Made by a program: the position numbers and the translations under genes. Shown here one piece after another: positions 1 through 7,389 of a stretch of 18,229 bases of DNA. The DNA comes from JALRAP01 sp046302815 (GTDB lineage: Bacteria > Bacteroidota > Bacteroidia > AKYH767-A > OLB10). The stretch spans positions 1 through 18,229 of the forward strand of contig JBKCHO010000066.1 of the NCBI GenBank assembly GCA_046302815.1, given 5' to 3'. The number at the start of each line of letters is the position of its first letter. Positions within the stretch are counted from its first letter, which is position 1. The notes beneath the pieces were generated by a model. It saw only the letters and a list, made by a program, of their open reading frames with translations, searched no databases and had not been told where the DNA came from.

Positions 1-938
1 ACAAACGGCTCGAATAGCACCTCTTGCTCACCATCCAAAGACTCCAGCAACACATGTGTGTTTGCTTCTGAAAAAAGCTGATTGAGAACCGACAGTAATT
101 CCTCTGGATGGTAGACAATCTTGCTGGAAATTCGCAGTGGAAGTCCAATCCCCTCTCTTATATCAGCAATAGACCTAACATATTCCACTTTTGCAGCGTA
201 GTCCAAAACATTCCATTCGGACTGCAAAATCTTAAGCATGAAAAAAGACCTGTTGAGGGCCTTGGAGAACGCCATCACATCATCATCTGCAACAAAAGAG
301 ACACCTATGGAAGACCCTTGGTTGGCTGATTTGACGACGAAGGGCGCTCCGACCTGAGAGGCTACACTTTTCATTAACGAGGCTGGATCGGTGCAATCAA
401 GCCACTGCTTTCTGGATATGGAATTATAGGATGGTGTCTTAAAGCCATTCAAAGCCATCAGCCGCTTCTGTAAAACCTTATTCATCCCCACAACGGAGGA
501 ATAGATACCAGTGCCGGTGTATGGTATTCCATAAAACTCAAAAAGCCCCTGTATCCTGCCATCCTCACCATTGGAACCATGAAGACAAAGAAATGCGATG
601 TCAATAATGGTAGATAAAGAAGATGGTTCAACTCGAGTACCTAATTTCTGAGTCAATCGCAATTGGGAAGCACGATCCAAATCGCCAAGATTTTCAGCAT
701 ATACCTGATAGGAATTGGGGGATGGCTCTAAAAGATCAAAAGGAGGATAAAAATCCCTTATGCTTCCCTTGTAAATGAACTCCCAATTAAGCAAAATGAA
801 GTTTCCAAACGAATCAATGAAGATGGGTACAGCCTCGAACTTCGACTTGTCCAGATTATCATAAACTGTCCTGCCCCCTGCAAAAGAAATTTCTCTCTCT
901 CGGGAATTGCCCCCGAATATGACTCCGATTTTGATCAT
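1..938 (-). CDS. ddl: D-alanine--D-alanine ligase, partial (C-terminus beyond window edge)
   Basis: ATP-dependent ligase that joins two D-alanines for the peptidoglycan stem peptide, in the cytoplasm. The reading frame is open from the ATG at 938 to the window edge, giving about 312 residues. Family motifs are clear: the N-terminal GVIFGG segment with S-x-E-R-E-I-S (residues 5-18), HGSNGEDGRIQG (120-131), YTGTG followed by SS and MNK (140-154), and the ATP-grasp loop VVKSANQGSSIGVS (201-214). Between that loop and the next recognisable ATP-grasp strand (VLLE or VLFE, about 296-310) lie 80-95 residues, where an ordinary Ddl has about 20, so the protein has an insertion and would exceed the usual 305-370 residues. 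It is the last visible gene of the minus-strand run, 89 bases after rdgB, and has its own candidate -7 box (945-952). The ATP-grasp assignment is firm; D-Ala specificity is inferred because the C-terminal ligand-binding part is missing. Confidence 0.88.
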   Translation of the reverse strand, partial: MIKIGVIFGGNSREREISFAGGRTVYDNLDKSKFEAVPIFIDSFGNFILLNWEFIYKGSIRDFYPPFDLLEPSPNSYQVYAENLGDLDRASQLRLTQKLGTRVEPSSLSTIIDIAFLCLHGSNGEDGRIQGLFEFYGIPYTGTGIYSSVVGMNKVLQKRLMALNGFKTPSYNSISRKQWLDCTDPASLMKSVASQVGAPFVVKSANQGSSIGVSFVADDDVMAFSKALNRSFFMLKILQSEWNVLDYAAKVEYVRSIADIREGIGLPLRISSKIVYHPEELLSVLNQLFSEANTHVLLESLDGEQEVLFEPF

Positions 939-944
939 TAGCTA

Positions 945-952
945 CAAAGTTA
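945..952 (-). promoter_or_regulatory. Candidate -7 box TAACTTTG upstream of ddl
   Basis: Minus-strand TAACTTTG matches the Bacteroidota sigma-A -7 consensus TAnnTTTG exactly. It ends only 6 bases before the ddl start codon, so a transcript from it would be nearly leaderless. No clear TTTG -33 element is visible at the usual distance, so this could be a chance match. Confidence 0.4.
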
Positions 953-1027
953 ACAAAATTGAAGGGCTTAAAATGACAGTGACAGGGCTGCCAAATCCCT
1001 CTTTTCAACATGAAAACATCGAAAAAA

Positions 1028-1609
1028 TCAGGTATTCGCACCCAACCAGTCGACCATTTGTCTGACAGCATTATACCGATGACTAACGCTGTTTTTAGTA
1101 TCCATTGGAAGTTCGGAAAACGAGCTCCCATAACCCTTAGGAACAAAAATGGGATCATAGCCAAATCCACCTTCACCCAAAATTTCATTGGTGATATGAC
1201 CATCAACCACGCCTTCAAAAGAAACCTCTTCGTTATTGAATATCAAAGCTATACAGCAAACAAAACGAGCTTCCCGCTCCCTGCAATTTCGCATATCATG
1301 AAGCAACTTCTCCATATTTTGCTTTGAAGTGGCACCTTCACCAGCAAACCGAGCTGTACGCACACCAGGCTGTCCGCCCAAACAAGCAACTTCAAGTCCA
1401 GAATCATCAGCAAAAACAGACATTCCAGTTCGTTCATGAACAAAACGAGCCTTTGCCAAAGCATTCTCCAAAAAAGTGGTGCCGGTTTCAGGTATATCAT
1501 CCATAATCCCTACCTGCCTCATGCTTCGAACTGAAATCCATGAGGGTAGTATAGCAGACATTTCTACAGACTTGTGGGCATTGGAAGAACAAAAAACCAA
1601 ATCTATCAT
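1028..1609 (-). CDS. rdgB: RdgB/HAM1 family non-canonical purine NTP pyrophosphatase
   Basis: Hydrolyses ITP, XTP and dITP to monophosphates plus pyrophosphate, keeping deaminated purines out of nucleic acids; a cytoplasmic homodimer. The 193-residue length is standard. Visible motifs are SSNAHK (8-13, the S/T-N-x-x-K phosphate-binding motif), ETGTTFLENALAKA (41-54), DDSGLEV (68-74, with the metal-binding acidic pair), PGV-x-TARFAG (81-90), GFGYDPIF (148-155) and SHR (176-178). The start ATG at 1609 places SSN near the N-terminus as expected. It sits 47 bases downstream of the GT2 gene stop and 89 bases upstream of ddl on the same strand, so it may be read through from the polysaccharide operon, but its role is housekeeping. 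Family identity is very secure. Confidence 0.96.
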   Translation of the reverse strand: MIDLVFCSSNAHKSVEMSAILPSWISVRSMRQVGIMDDIPETGTTFLENALAKARFVHERTGMSVFADDSGLEVACLGGQPGVRTARFAGEGATSKQNMEKLLHDMRNCREREARFVCCIALIFNNEEVSFEGVVDGHITNEILGEGGFGYDPIFVPKGYGSSFSELPMDTKNSVSHRYNAVRQMVDWLGANT

Positions 1610-1656
1610 TTCGAGAGCGTCAATTTTTGGTGAGCTGATTTAAAACCACTCAAAGT

Positions 1657-2724
1657 TTATCTTTTGAGCCATGTTTTGGATCTTAAATACCTAATACCTC
1701 GCTTGGAAACGAAAAGATGGATATCTGACAAGCAGGACCAAACATGATAAAGCCTGAGTAGACCGAAGGAGTTTTTCAAGGACTGAAGGTGAATATCTAT
1801 GTACTGTTCTACAAGAAAACCATCCAGGTCGGCGATTTCTGTAGGGCTCAGTTTTTCCTTTTCTATGAATATCGATCGTAATCCATCAAGATTTCGCATC
1901 GATTGCTTGATGAGGGCAGGTGGAACATTGAAATTGATCCTGTTGGTCATCACCCTCTGAACAAAATAATCATACTGTTTCAAGAAATATTCATTGATAT
2001 TTCTAAACGATATTCTGTTGTGGGTGGAAATCTGAATACTTTCATAACGATGCGATACACTTTGAGAATTGTTGCGAAGCAAATACAAAGGTTCTTCCAA
2101 GTTCCTGAATCGCTTCCCCTTCAAAAGCAATCGACTGAATATTTCATAGTCTTCTGAATGCAAATATTCTTCATCAAAGGGCTCATCCCTAACTAGAGAA
2201 GTACGAAACACCACGCAGGGATGTAAAACGGGAGTGCAGAAAAATGAAACGAACTTCAATGCTTTTGAAGTACAAGCTTTTGGAAATACGCGCTCCAATC
2301 TATGCCCAGATTCGGAAAGCGTGAAACATCCTGCGGAAACCAAATCCACCTCCAGGTCGCGTTCCAATTCTTGGACAAGCAATTCAACCCTATTGGGCAT
2401 GGATATATCATCAGAATCCATTCTTGCAATATATTTTCCATTCGCCAATTGACATCCCTTATTTAGTGTCTTAATCAAACCCATATTCATCTCATTGAAA
2501 TGTGGTTTGATTCTGGAATCCAATGATGCATAATGACTGATAATATTTGCAGTGCCATCAGTGGATCCATCATCAATGGCCAAGATCTCCAGATTCGTAT
2601 AACTCTGGTTCAGGATTGAATCAAAAGCGTCGGCCAAAAACCGAGAGGCGTTGTAGCATGGCATGAGTACAGTAACCAGAGGGGTCGCCACCGCATTAGT
2701 CTGCTCTTTCGCTACACTATTCAT
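1657..2724 (-). CDS. Family 2 (GT-A) glycosyltransferase
   Basis: Transfers a sugar from a nucleotide-sugar donor to a growing surface glycan on the cytoplasmic side of the inner membrane; acceptor and sugar cannot be read from sequence. It has 355 residues. The N-terminal GT-A domain shows VTVLMPCYNASRFL (17-30), AIDDGSTDGT (49-58), NMGLIKTLNKG (80-90) and the metal-binding DxD-type motif RMDSDD (101-106). HSEDYEIFSRLL near residue 190 is the usual catalytic-base region of GT2 enzymes. The remaining C-terminal part, about 130 residues, has no recognisable domain and no transmembrane segment. It follows the GT4 gene by 33 bases and precedes rdgB on the same strand, so it is probably the last dedicated gene of the exporter operon. 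Confidence 0.93.
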   Translation of the reverse strand: MNSVAKEQTNAVATPLVTVLMPCYNASRFLADAFDSILNQSYTNLEILAIDDGSTDGTANIISHYASLDSRIKPHFNEMNMGLIKTLNKGCQLANGKYIARMDSDDISMPNRVELLVQELERDLEVDLVSAGCFTLSESGHRLERVFPKACTSKALKFVSFFCTPVLHPCVVFRTSLVRDEPFDEEYLHSEDYEIFSRLLLKGKRFRNLEEPLYLLRNNSQSVSHRYESIQISTHNRISFRNINEYFLKQYDYFVQRVMTNRINFNVPPALIKQSMRNLDGLRSIFIEKEKLSPTEIADLDGFLVEQYIDIHLQSLKNSFGLLRLYHVWSCLSDIHLFVSKRGIRYLRSKTWLKR

Positions 2725-2757
2725 GAGTTCAAAAATAGGATTTGATTGGTAATATGA

Positions 2758-3894
2758 CTAGGCTCCCGTTAAGGATTTATATAAACGATCGAGCGCCTTG
2801 AACTTTTGTAAATGACCATAGTCCCTGACAACGGCATTCCGAGCTTTGGTAACCATGTCGGCATTTAAATCCTTATGAATAAAAATCGAACGAATAGCTT
2901 CCTTGATTGAATTTGCATCTTTATAGGGCACCACTATACAATTCACTCCGTTTTCGACTAGTTGATGTGCGGCTCCACTTACCGTGAAGACACATGGCAC
3001 CTCAGACGCCATAGCTTCGATATAAGTCTGACCAAAAGCCTCAGCCGTAGGACTGACCGGAACATGAACAAAGCAATCGAACAAACGGTAAAGTGCAGGC
3101 ATATCTTCTTCGAATTTGACTAATCTGTAATTCCTGGGTGGAATAGAATGAAGCAACTCCAAGATGTTGTTCTCGTATGGTCCACTAGCGTTTGCTAAAA
3201 TCATCACGGCATCGGGATCATCCTGCAAAAGCTCCTTGAAAGCAGATATAATGTACTGAATACCTTTCCAATCGATGAAGCGACTTACCACTCCGATGAC
3301 ACGACTTACACCATCTAAGCCATATTTTGTTCTCAGACTGGATACACGGGCCTGGGTAACAGCCCCTTTTCCGAAAGAATCAACGTCGATCCCATGGGGT
3401 ATAACAATGACTTTTGATTCAGGAACCCCCTCCCATTCCACAAGAATTTTTCGGACAATTGAAGACACAGCTACGATTTTATGGGCCAATTTATTTACAA
3501 GCTTGTCCATTAAAACAGCTAGCTTACTTGTATTGTGATGAAAATCGGAATGGTGACGAGTAACTAGCCGAACAGGTGTACGAGCCAAATACGAAGCTAT
3601 CATTCCAGTTATGGATGTTTCAAAAAGATGGGTGTGCACAATATCGAATCGCTCCTTCCTTATCGTTTTGTACAATTTATATGTGAGTCCAAGCAAATCC
3701 GATTTACCGGAATATCCATATCGATATACAGGAAATCCCTTCGATTCCAAAAAACCAGCCAAAAACCCCTCAGGCTTTCGGACCAATGCAAAATGTAAAT
3801 CATATTCATTACGGTCCATATACATGGCAAACCACTCATGCTCGAGGGCTCGATCCAAATTATATACAACTACAAGCACTTTTATCCTACTCAT
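2758..3894 (-). CDS. Family 4 (GT-B) glycosyltransferase
   Basis: A retaining GT-B fold glycosyltransferase of 378 residues, presumably adding one sugar of the exported glycan in the cytoplasm. The N-terminal half has a Rossmann start (IKVLVVVYNLDRALEHEW, 4-21) and DIVHTHLFETS (84-94). The C-terminal half has IPHGID (165-170), VSRFIDWKGI (203-212) and the donor-binding E-x7-E motif within AEAFGQTYIEA (E285 and E293), followed by GAAHQLVENG (308-317). These are standard GT4 signatures. Its ATG overlaps the end of the upstream glycosyltransferase by 4 bases (ATGA at 3891-3894), indicating translational coupling and co-function. The sugar specificity is not determinable from sequence. Confidence 0.94.
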   Translation of the reverse strand: MSRIKVLVVVYNLDRALEHEWFAMYMDRNEYDLHFALVRKPEGFLAGFLESKGFPVYRYGYSGKSDLLGLTYKLYKTIRKERFDIVHTHLFETSITGMIASYLARTPVRLVTRHHSDFHHNTSKLAVLMDKLVNKLAHKIVAVSSIVRKILVEWEGVPESKVIVIPHGIDVDSFGKGAVTQARVSSLRTKYGLDGVSRVIGVVSRFIDWKGIQYIISAFKELLQDDPDAVMILANASGPYENNILELLHSIPPRNYRLVKFEEDMPALYRLFDCFVHVPVSPTAEAFGQTYIEAMASEVPCVFTVSGAAHQLVENGVNCIVVPYKDANSIKEAIRSIFIHKDLNADMVTKARNAVVRDYGHLQKFKALDRLYKSLTGA

Positions 3895-5045
3895 TGTCGC
3901 GAAGGAATTTGAATTTGCAGCCTTTCAAAAACATTTCCGATTATTTTTTCGTAGGAGATAGATTCCAGATACGCATCCACTTTGGAACTATCTAAAACGA
4001 TTTCATTCTCCAGTAAACTTCGAATGAAATCCAAGTAAGATTCAGCATCAATGGCATAATAAATAGCCTTGCCGACCAATGATGGGATTTCGCAATCGAT
4101 ATTTGTAACAACAGGCTTATGGCAGGCAAGATAACTTATGACCTTGAGTGGCGTACCGAATATTCTATCCTTTTTCAAAACCTTGCCCGTAGTATCATAT
4201 GCAATGAGACAAACAGAAGAGCTTCTAAGAATAGGTAAGTGCTTTTCGGGTGGCAAAGGTCCGGTCCATTCCACATTAGATAAGCCACAGAGCTCTTTGA
4301 ACAAGTCTGCTCGATCATTCATTGAAGTTTTATCCGGACCAATCAAGACAAGCTTTCTATTGGGAAAATTATTGGCAATCCGTATGAGCAATTCGTAGTC
4401 GACATCATTCAAGAAGGAGCCCAGCAAAACTATAGAGCCTTGATAATTTGTGTTAATCTCAATATTTTTTTCTGAATGAGAACCACTGTCATATCCCTGA
4501 CCAAAGTGTACGGTTTCAGGATTCAACTTCAGATAATGAGACATATACCTCGAGCTTACAGAAATCACCAAATCCGAATTAACAGCCAAATATTCGTCGA
4601 AATTCAAGTTGGCAACAGGGTCAATAACATGGTATAGGTGTTTTACAAATTTTGCTTGCTTGTACAAGTAAACAGACCTATACCTGTCGAAGTGCCAAAC
4701 CACAGATGGATTTGTCCGAGACAACCCACGGGTAATATTGGCTACAAAAGCCTGTGTTATTCGATCGTTCAACCAAACTGAAAAATTACCCAGAAAGGAG
4801 GGGATCACATTCAGATATTTAACTACCAAAAGGCTATCCGAGATTCGCTTGGCACTTTTTCTAGGATATAAAATATTCAACAGTCCCCACGGCGATGGCG
4901 GATCTATGAATACAACATTCATCATTTTTGACAAATGATGCGCGTAGTGTAGCTGGGTATGCCAAACATCGCACCATGGCTCATCGGAGGTGATGATTAC
5001 AAAGGGATTATCATTATCAAATTGAGGATACCTATGGGCCGACAT
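3891..5045 (-). CDS. GT-B fold glycosyltransferase (GT1/GT4-like)
   Basis: A 384-residue protein that reads as a GT-B glycosyltransferase, though less canonical than its neighbour. The N-terminal segment (PFVIITSDEPWCDVWHTQLHY, in two halves) resembles enzymes that locate the glycan acceptor, and HFDRYRSV plus HVIDPVANLNF fall in the N-domain. The C-domain has SIVLLGSF, KLVLIGPDK and FGTPLKVISYLACHKPVVT (about 313-331), which corresponds to the donor-site helix of GT4 proteins (usual form LKLFEYLAxGKPVV). There is no signal peptide or transmembrane segment, so it is cytoplasmic. It lies 14 bases after the Wzt-like ATPase gene and overlaps the next glycosyltransferase by 4 bases. The fold call is good; the exact CAZy family is uncertain. 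Confidence 0.85.
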   Translation of the reverse strand: MSAHRYPQFDNDNPFVIITSDEPWCDVWHTQLHYAHHLSKMMNVVFIDPPSPWGLLNILYPRKSAKRISDSLLVVKYLNVIPSFLGNFSVWLNDRITQAFVANITRGLSRTNPSVVWHFDRYRSVYLYKQAKFVKHLYHVIDPVANLNFDEYLAVNSDLVISVSSRYMSHYLKLNPETVHFGQGYDSGSHSEKNIEINTNYQGSIVLLGSFLNDVDYELLIRIANNFPNRKLVLIGPDKTSMNDRADLFKELCGLSNVEWTGPLPPEKHLPILRSSSVCLIAYDTTGKVLKKDRIFGTPLKVISYLACHKPVVTNIDCEIPSLVGKAIYYAIDAESYLDFIRSLLENEIVLDSSKVDAYLESISYEKIIGNVFERLQIQIPSRQ

Positions 5046-5059
5046 GGACTATTGCGGAA

Positions 5060-6310
5060 TCAATCACCAATTTGAATGGAGACCTTACCGGGATAAACGC
5101 TGTTCAATTGCGGATTGATGAACTTTCCGGTTCCAAAAACATCCTTGGGTTCCAATTTGAAACTGATTACATTTTCACAAAAAACAGGATTGGAATTCTC
5201 CTCAACATATCGCACATCCATATAATAGGTACCATCACCATAAAGAGGAAGCTGGTCTATTTGGAAATGAATAGTTCCCGACCCATTTCCTTTATCTTGC
5301 AAACGAATACCCAAATCTTGAACACCAATCGTAATCAAAGGCTGGAAATAACTGTCCTTTAAGGTTACAGTGATATCGATTTCAGATCCGGGTTTGATAC
5401 CGATGTAATCAAATTCAACCATAAATGGGTCACCTGCGAAGAAGAGATAGGAAGGCTGTCCATTCCGCATCAACCGTCCTGTGGCAATACCCGTTGAATG
5501 ACCTCTTTTGGCGGGATGTTTGGAAAAATCGTAGGTGCCAGGTGTATCGTTCCATGAAGTCGCAATACTCATATATTTGTCGATGCCCTCCCCTACTCCT
5601 CCTTGGTATTTTATCTGACCTTTATCCAGCAAGACAACCGATTTACATAGGGATCTTACAGCTGGCATGTTGTGGGAAACAAAAAGTACTGTTCGACCGC
5701 TTCGGGTCACATGCTCCATTTTATCGAGACATTTTTTTTGAAAATCGATGTCTCCAACAGCTAAAACTTCATCTATAACTAATATCTCCGAATCCAAAAA
5801 AGCTGCTACTGAAAAAGCCAATCGCAACTGCATTCCACTTGAATACCATTTCAAGGGAGTATCTAAAAACTTCTCGACGCCGCTGAAATCGACAATCTCA
5901 TCGAACTTAGAATCGATTTCGGTTTTGGTCATCCCCAAAAGGGAACCGTTGAAGTAAATATTTTCTGATCCGGTAAGCTCGGGATGGAAGCCGGTGCCCA
6001 CTTCCAACAAGCTTGCCATACGACCACGGGTAATGATGGAGCCCTTGGTTGGAGGAGTGATTTTAGAAAGTATTTTGAGCAAGGTTGATTTACCGGAGCC
6101 GTTTCTACCAATGATGGCTAGAGACTCTCCCCTTTCAACCTTAAAGGAAACATCCTGCAACGCCCAGAATTCCTCATCATTCGATTTGCGTCGCTTATAA
6201 AAACCGGTCAGTTTATCGCGCAACGAAAGGTATCCAGCACTGTTATCATGTCGAATCATGAACATTTTGGAAACACCTGAAATCTCAATTACCGGCTCAC
6301 TTGCTGACAT
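5060..6310 (-). CDS. wzt: Polysaccharide ABC exporter ATPase with C-terminal Wzt-type domain
   Basis: ATPase of an ABC-2 exporter that moves a lipid-linked polysaccharide across the inner membrane. It has 416 residues. The nucleotide-binding domain (about 1-250) shows Walker A GRNGSGKST (68-76), the Wzt/TagH-type signature YSSGMQLRLAFSVA (156-169), Walker B ILVIDEVLAVGD (176-187) and the H-loop histidine in VSHN (H213). Residues about 265-416 form an extra beta-rich domain (GHSTGIATG at its start, GDGTYYMDVRY and SNPVFCENVISF later) that matches the Wzt C-terminal carbohydrate-binding domain type. In characterised Wzt proteins this domain recognises a chain-terminating group on the glycan. 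It is 43 bases downstream of the permease gene. The name is by family analogy; the substrate (O-antigen, capsule or other) is unknown. Confidence 0.94.
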   Translation of the reverse strand: MSASEPVIEISGVSKMFMIRHDNSAGYLSLRDKLTGFYKRRKSNDEEFWALQDVSFKVERGESLAIIGRNGSGKSTLLKILSKITPPTKGSIITRGRMASLLEVGTGFHPELTGSENIYFNGSLLGMTKTEIDSKFDEIVDFSGVEKFLDTPLKWYSSGMQLRLAFSVAAFLDSEILVIDEVLAVGDIDFQKKCLDKMEHVTRSGRTVLFVSHNMPAVRSLCKSVVLLDKGQIKYQGGVGEGIDKYMSIATSWNDTPGTYDFSKHPAKRGHSTGIATGRLMRNGQPSYLFFAGDPFMVEFDYIGIKPGSEIDITVTLKDSYFQPLITIGVQDLGIRLQDKGNGSGTIHFQIDQLPLYGDGTYYMDVRYVEENSNPVFCENVISFKLEPKDVFGTGKFINPQLNSVYPGKVSIQIGD

Positions 6311-6353
6311 GATTGGGGGTTTATTCTATAGTGTTATAGATAGGACTCGAACA

Positions 6354-7190
6354 TTAAGCATTGTCGGCAAAATAGGATTCCGACTTTTTGAAATACAGTA
6401 CACCAAAAGCTAAATATAAAACTGCGCAAATACAGCTCACGACCATAACCAACCCTTCAACAGGAGGTCCACCCATGGAATATCTTAATAAACCAATGGC
6501 ACCCGTAAGCGGATTGAGAGCCATAAGAATTCGGGCAATAGGATCCGTGACAATACTCGCTGGGTAAATAACGGGGGAAAGAAACAACAGTACTTGTACC
6601 GAGTAAGGTATGACATATTTGAAATCACGGAATTTGATGTTAAGAGCAGAGAGGAATGATCCCAGTCCAAAAGTGGTAAGGGTAGTGATTATCACAGCAC
6701 CAAGAAGAGCCGGAATGAAAACAAGTAAATCTATCGGGACTTGATAAATCAATAAAACGACGATGTAAATCATGAACGCCATGAGGAAATCAAAAAGCGA
6801 AACCATCACAGCAGAAACTGGAATTATCAATCGTGGAAAGTAAATCTTCTTGATGATATGGGCATTGTCGAGAATACTATTACTTGCTGAGGTCAAACCA
6901 GTGGAAAAAATATTCCAAAGCAACAACCCTGTTAGCACAAACACAGGATAAGGCACATTGCCTGATGGGACGCCTAACTTCTTTCCAAAAAAGAAGGTAA
7001 ACAGTACCATCATTAGCATTGGTTGCATTACAGCCCATGCAAAGCCTAAAACAGTTTGCTTGTACCGAACCTTAATGTAACGGAGGGTATAATAATAAAA
7101 CAGCTCCCTGTATCTCCAAAGCTCCTCTATTCCAAATCCAAATTTGGAGTAGGGCTTAATTTCCTCGTAAATGACCCTGTTGGCGGGCAT
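6354..7190 (-). CDS. wzm: ABC-2 type polysaccharide exporter permease (Wzm-like)
   Basis: Inner-membrane permease of 278 residues that pairs with the downstream ATPase to export surface polysaccharide. The cytoplasmic N-terminus carries the family signature in RELFYYYTLRYIKVRYKQTVLGFAWAVMQP (residues about 28-57), which precedes the first membrane helix. Six hydrophobic segments follow, including MMVLFTFFFG, a long one near 120-165, LLFLSPVIYPASI near 200 and the C-terminal LVMVVSCICAVLYLAFGVLYF. The segments IIKKIYFPRLIIPVS and NPLTGAIGLLRY are typical of the ABC2 membrane family. It is the first gene of the minus-strand operon, with a TAnnTTTG box about 25 bases upstream. Wzm is assigned by homology of type, not by known substrate. 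Confidence 0.95.
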   Translation of the reverse strand: MPANRVIYEEIKPYSKFGFGIEELWRYRELFYYYTLRYIKVRYKQTVLGFAWAVMQPMLMMVLFTFFFGKKLGVPSGNVPYPVFVLTGLLLWNIFSTGLTSASNSILDNAHIIKKIYFPRLIIPVSAVMVSLFDFLMAFMIYIVVLLIYQVPIDLLVFIPALLGAVIITTLTTFGLGSFLSALNIKFRDFKYVIPYSVQVLLFLSPVIYPASIVTDPIARILMALNPLTGAIGLLRYSMGGPPVEGLVMVVSCICAVLYLAFGVLYFKKSESYFADNA

Positions 7191-7215
7191 AAGCAGAATG
7201 TTGTTAGCAAGAGGT

Positions 7216-7223
7216 CAAATTTA
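7216..7223 (-). promoter_or_regulatory. Candidate -7 box TAAATTTG upstream of the exporter operon
   Basis: The minus strand reads TAAATTTG, an exact match to the Bacteroidota -7 consensus TAnnTTTG. It would place the transcript start about 20 bases upstream of the permease ATG at 7190, similar to the other boxes in this window. The -33 TTTG element is not evident. The box overlaps the first TTTAACTTA repeat, so a factor bound there could block the promoter. Confidence 0.55.
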
Positions 7224-7318
7224 ACTTAAAAGTGCCCATAGGTTCCGATTGTTTAACTTAGCGTTTGTTAACAGCAAATACAAGTCGCTTGTTATTGATT
7301 AACAGCACTATACAAAGT
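7220..7318. repeat. Two pairs of direct repeats in the divergent wzm-asnB promoter region
   Basis: TTTAACTTA occurs at 7220-7228 and again at 7252-7260, a 32-base period. TTAACAGCAAATACAAGT (7268-7285) is nearly repeated as TTAACAGCACTATACAAAGT (7299-7318), a 31-base period. All four copies share the core TTAAC. Spacing of about three helical turns puts the paired copies on the same face of the DNA, as expected for operators of a dimeric or looping regulator. The regulator is unknown. The region is AT-rich, so chance similarity contributes, but the 9-base identity plus the longer pair is more than background. Confidence 0.45.
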
Positions 7319-7389
7319 TTATCCATCCGGCTTAGTAAGGACGAAAGACCTCAAATACACATTCCGAAAGTTTAAAATCGCTCAGAACC

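Noticed and set aside
108..329. 73-codon plus-strand frame at the left edge
   Set aside because: It overlaps the ddl ATP-grasp region, which reads clearly on the minus strand.
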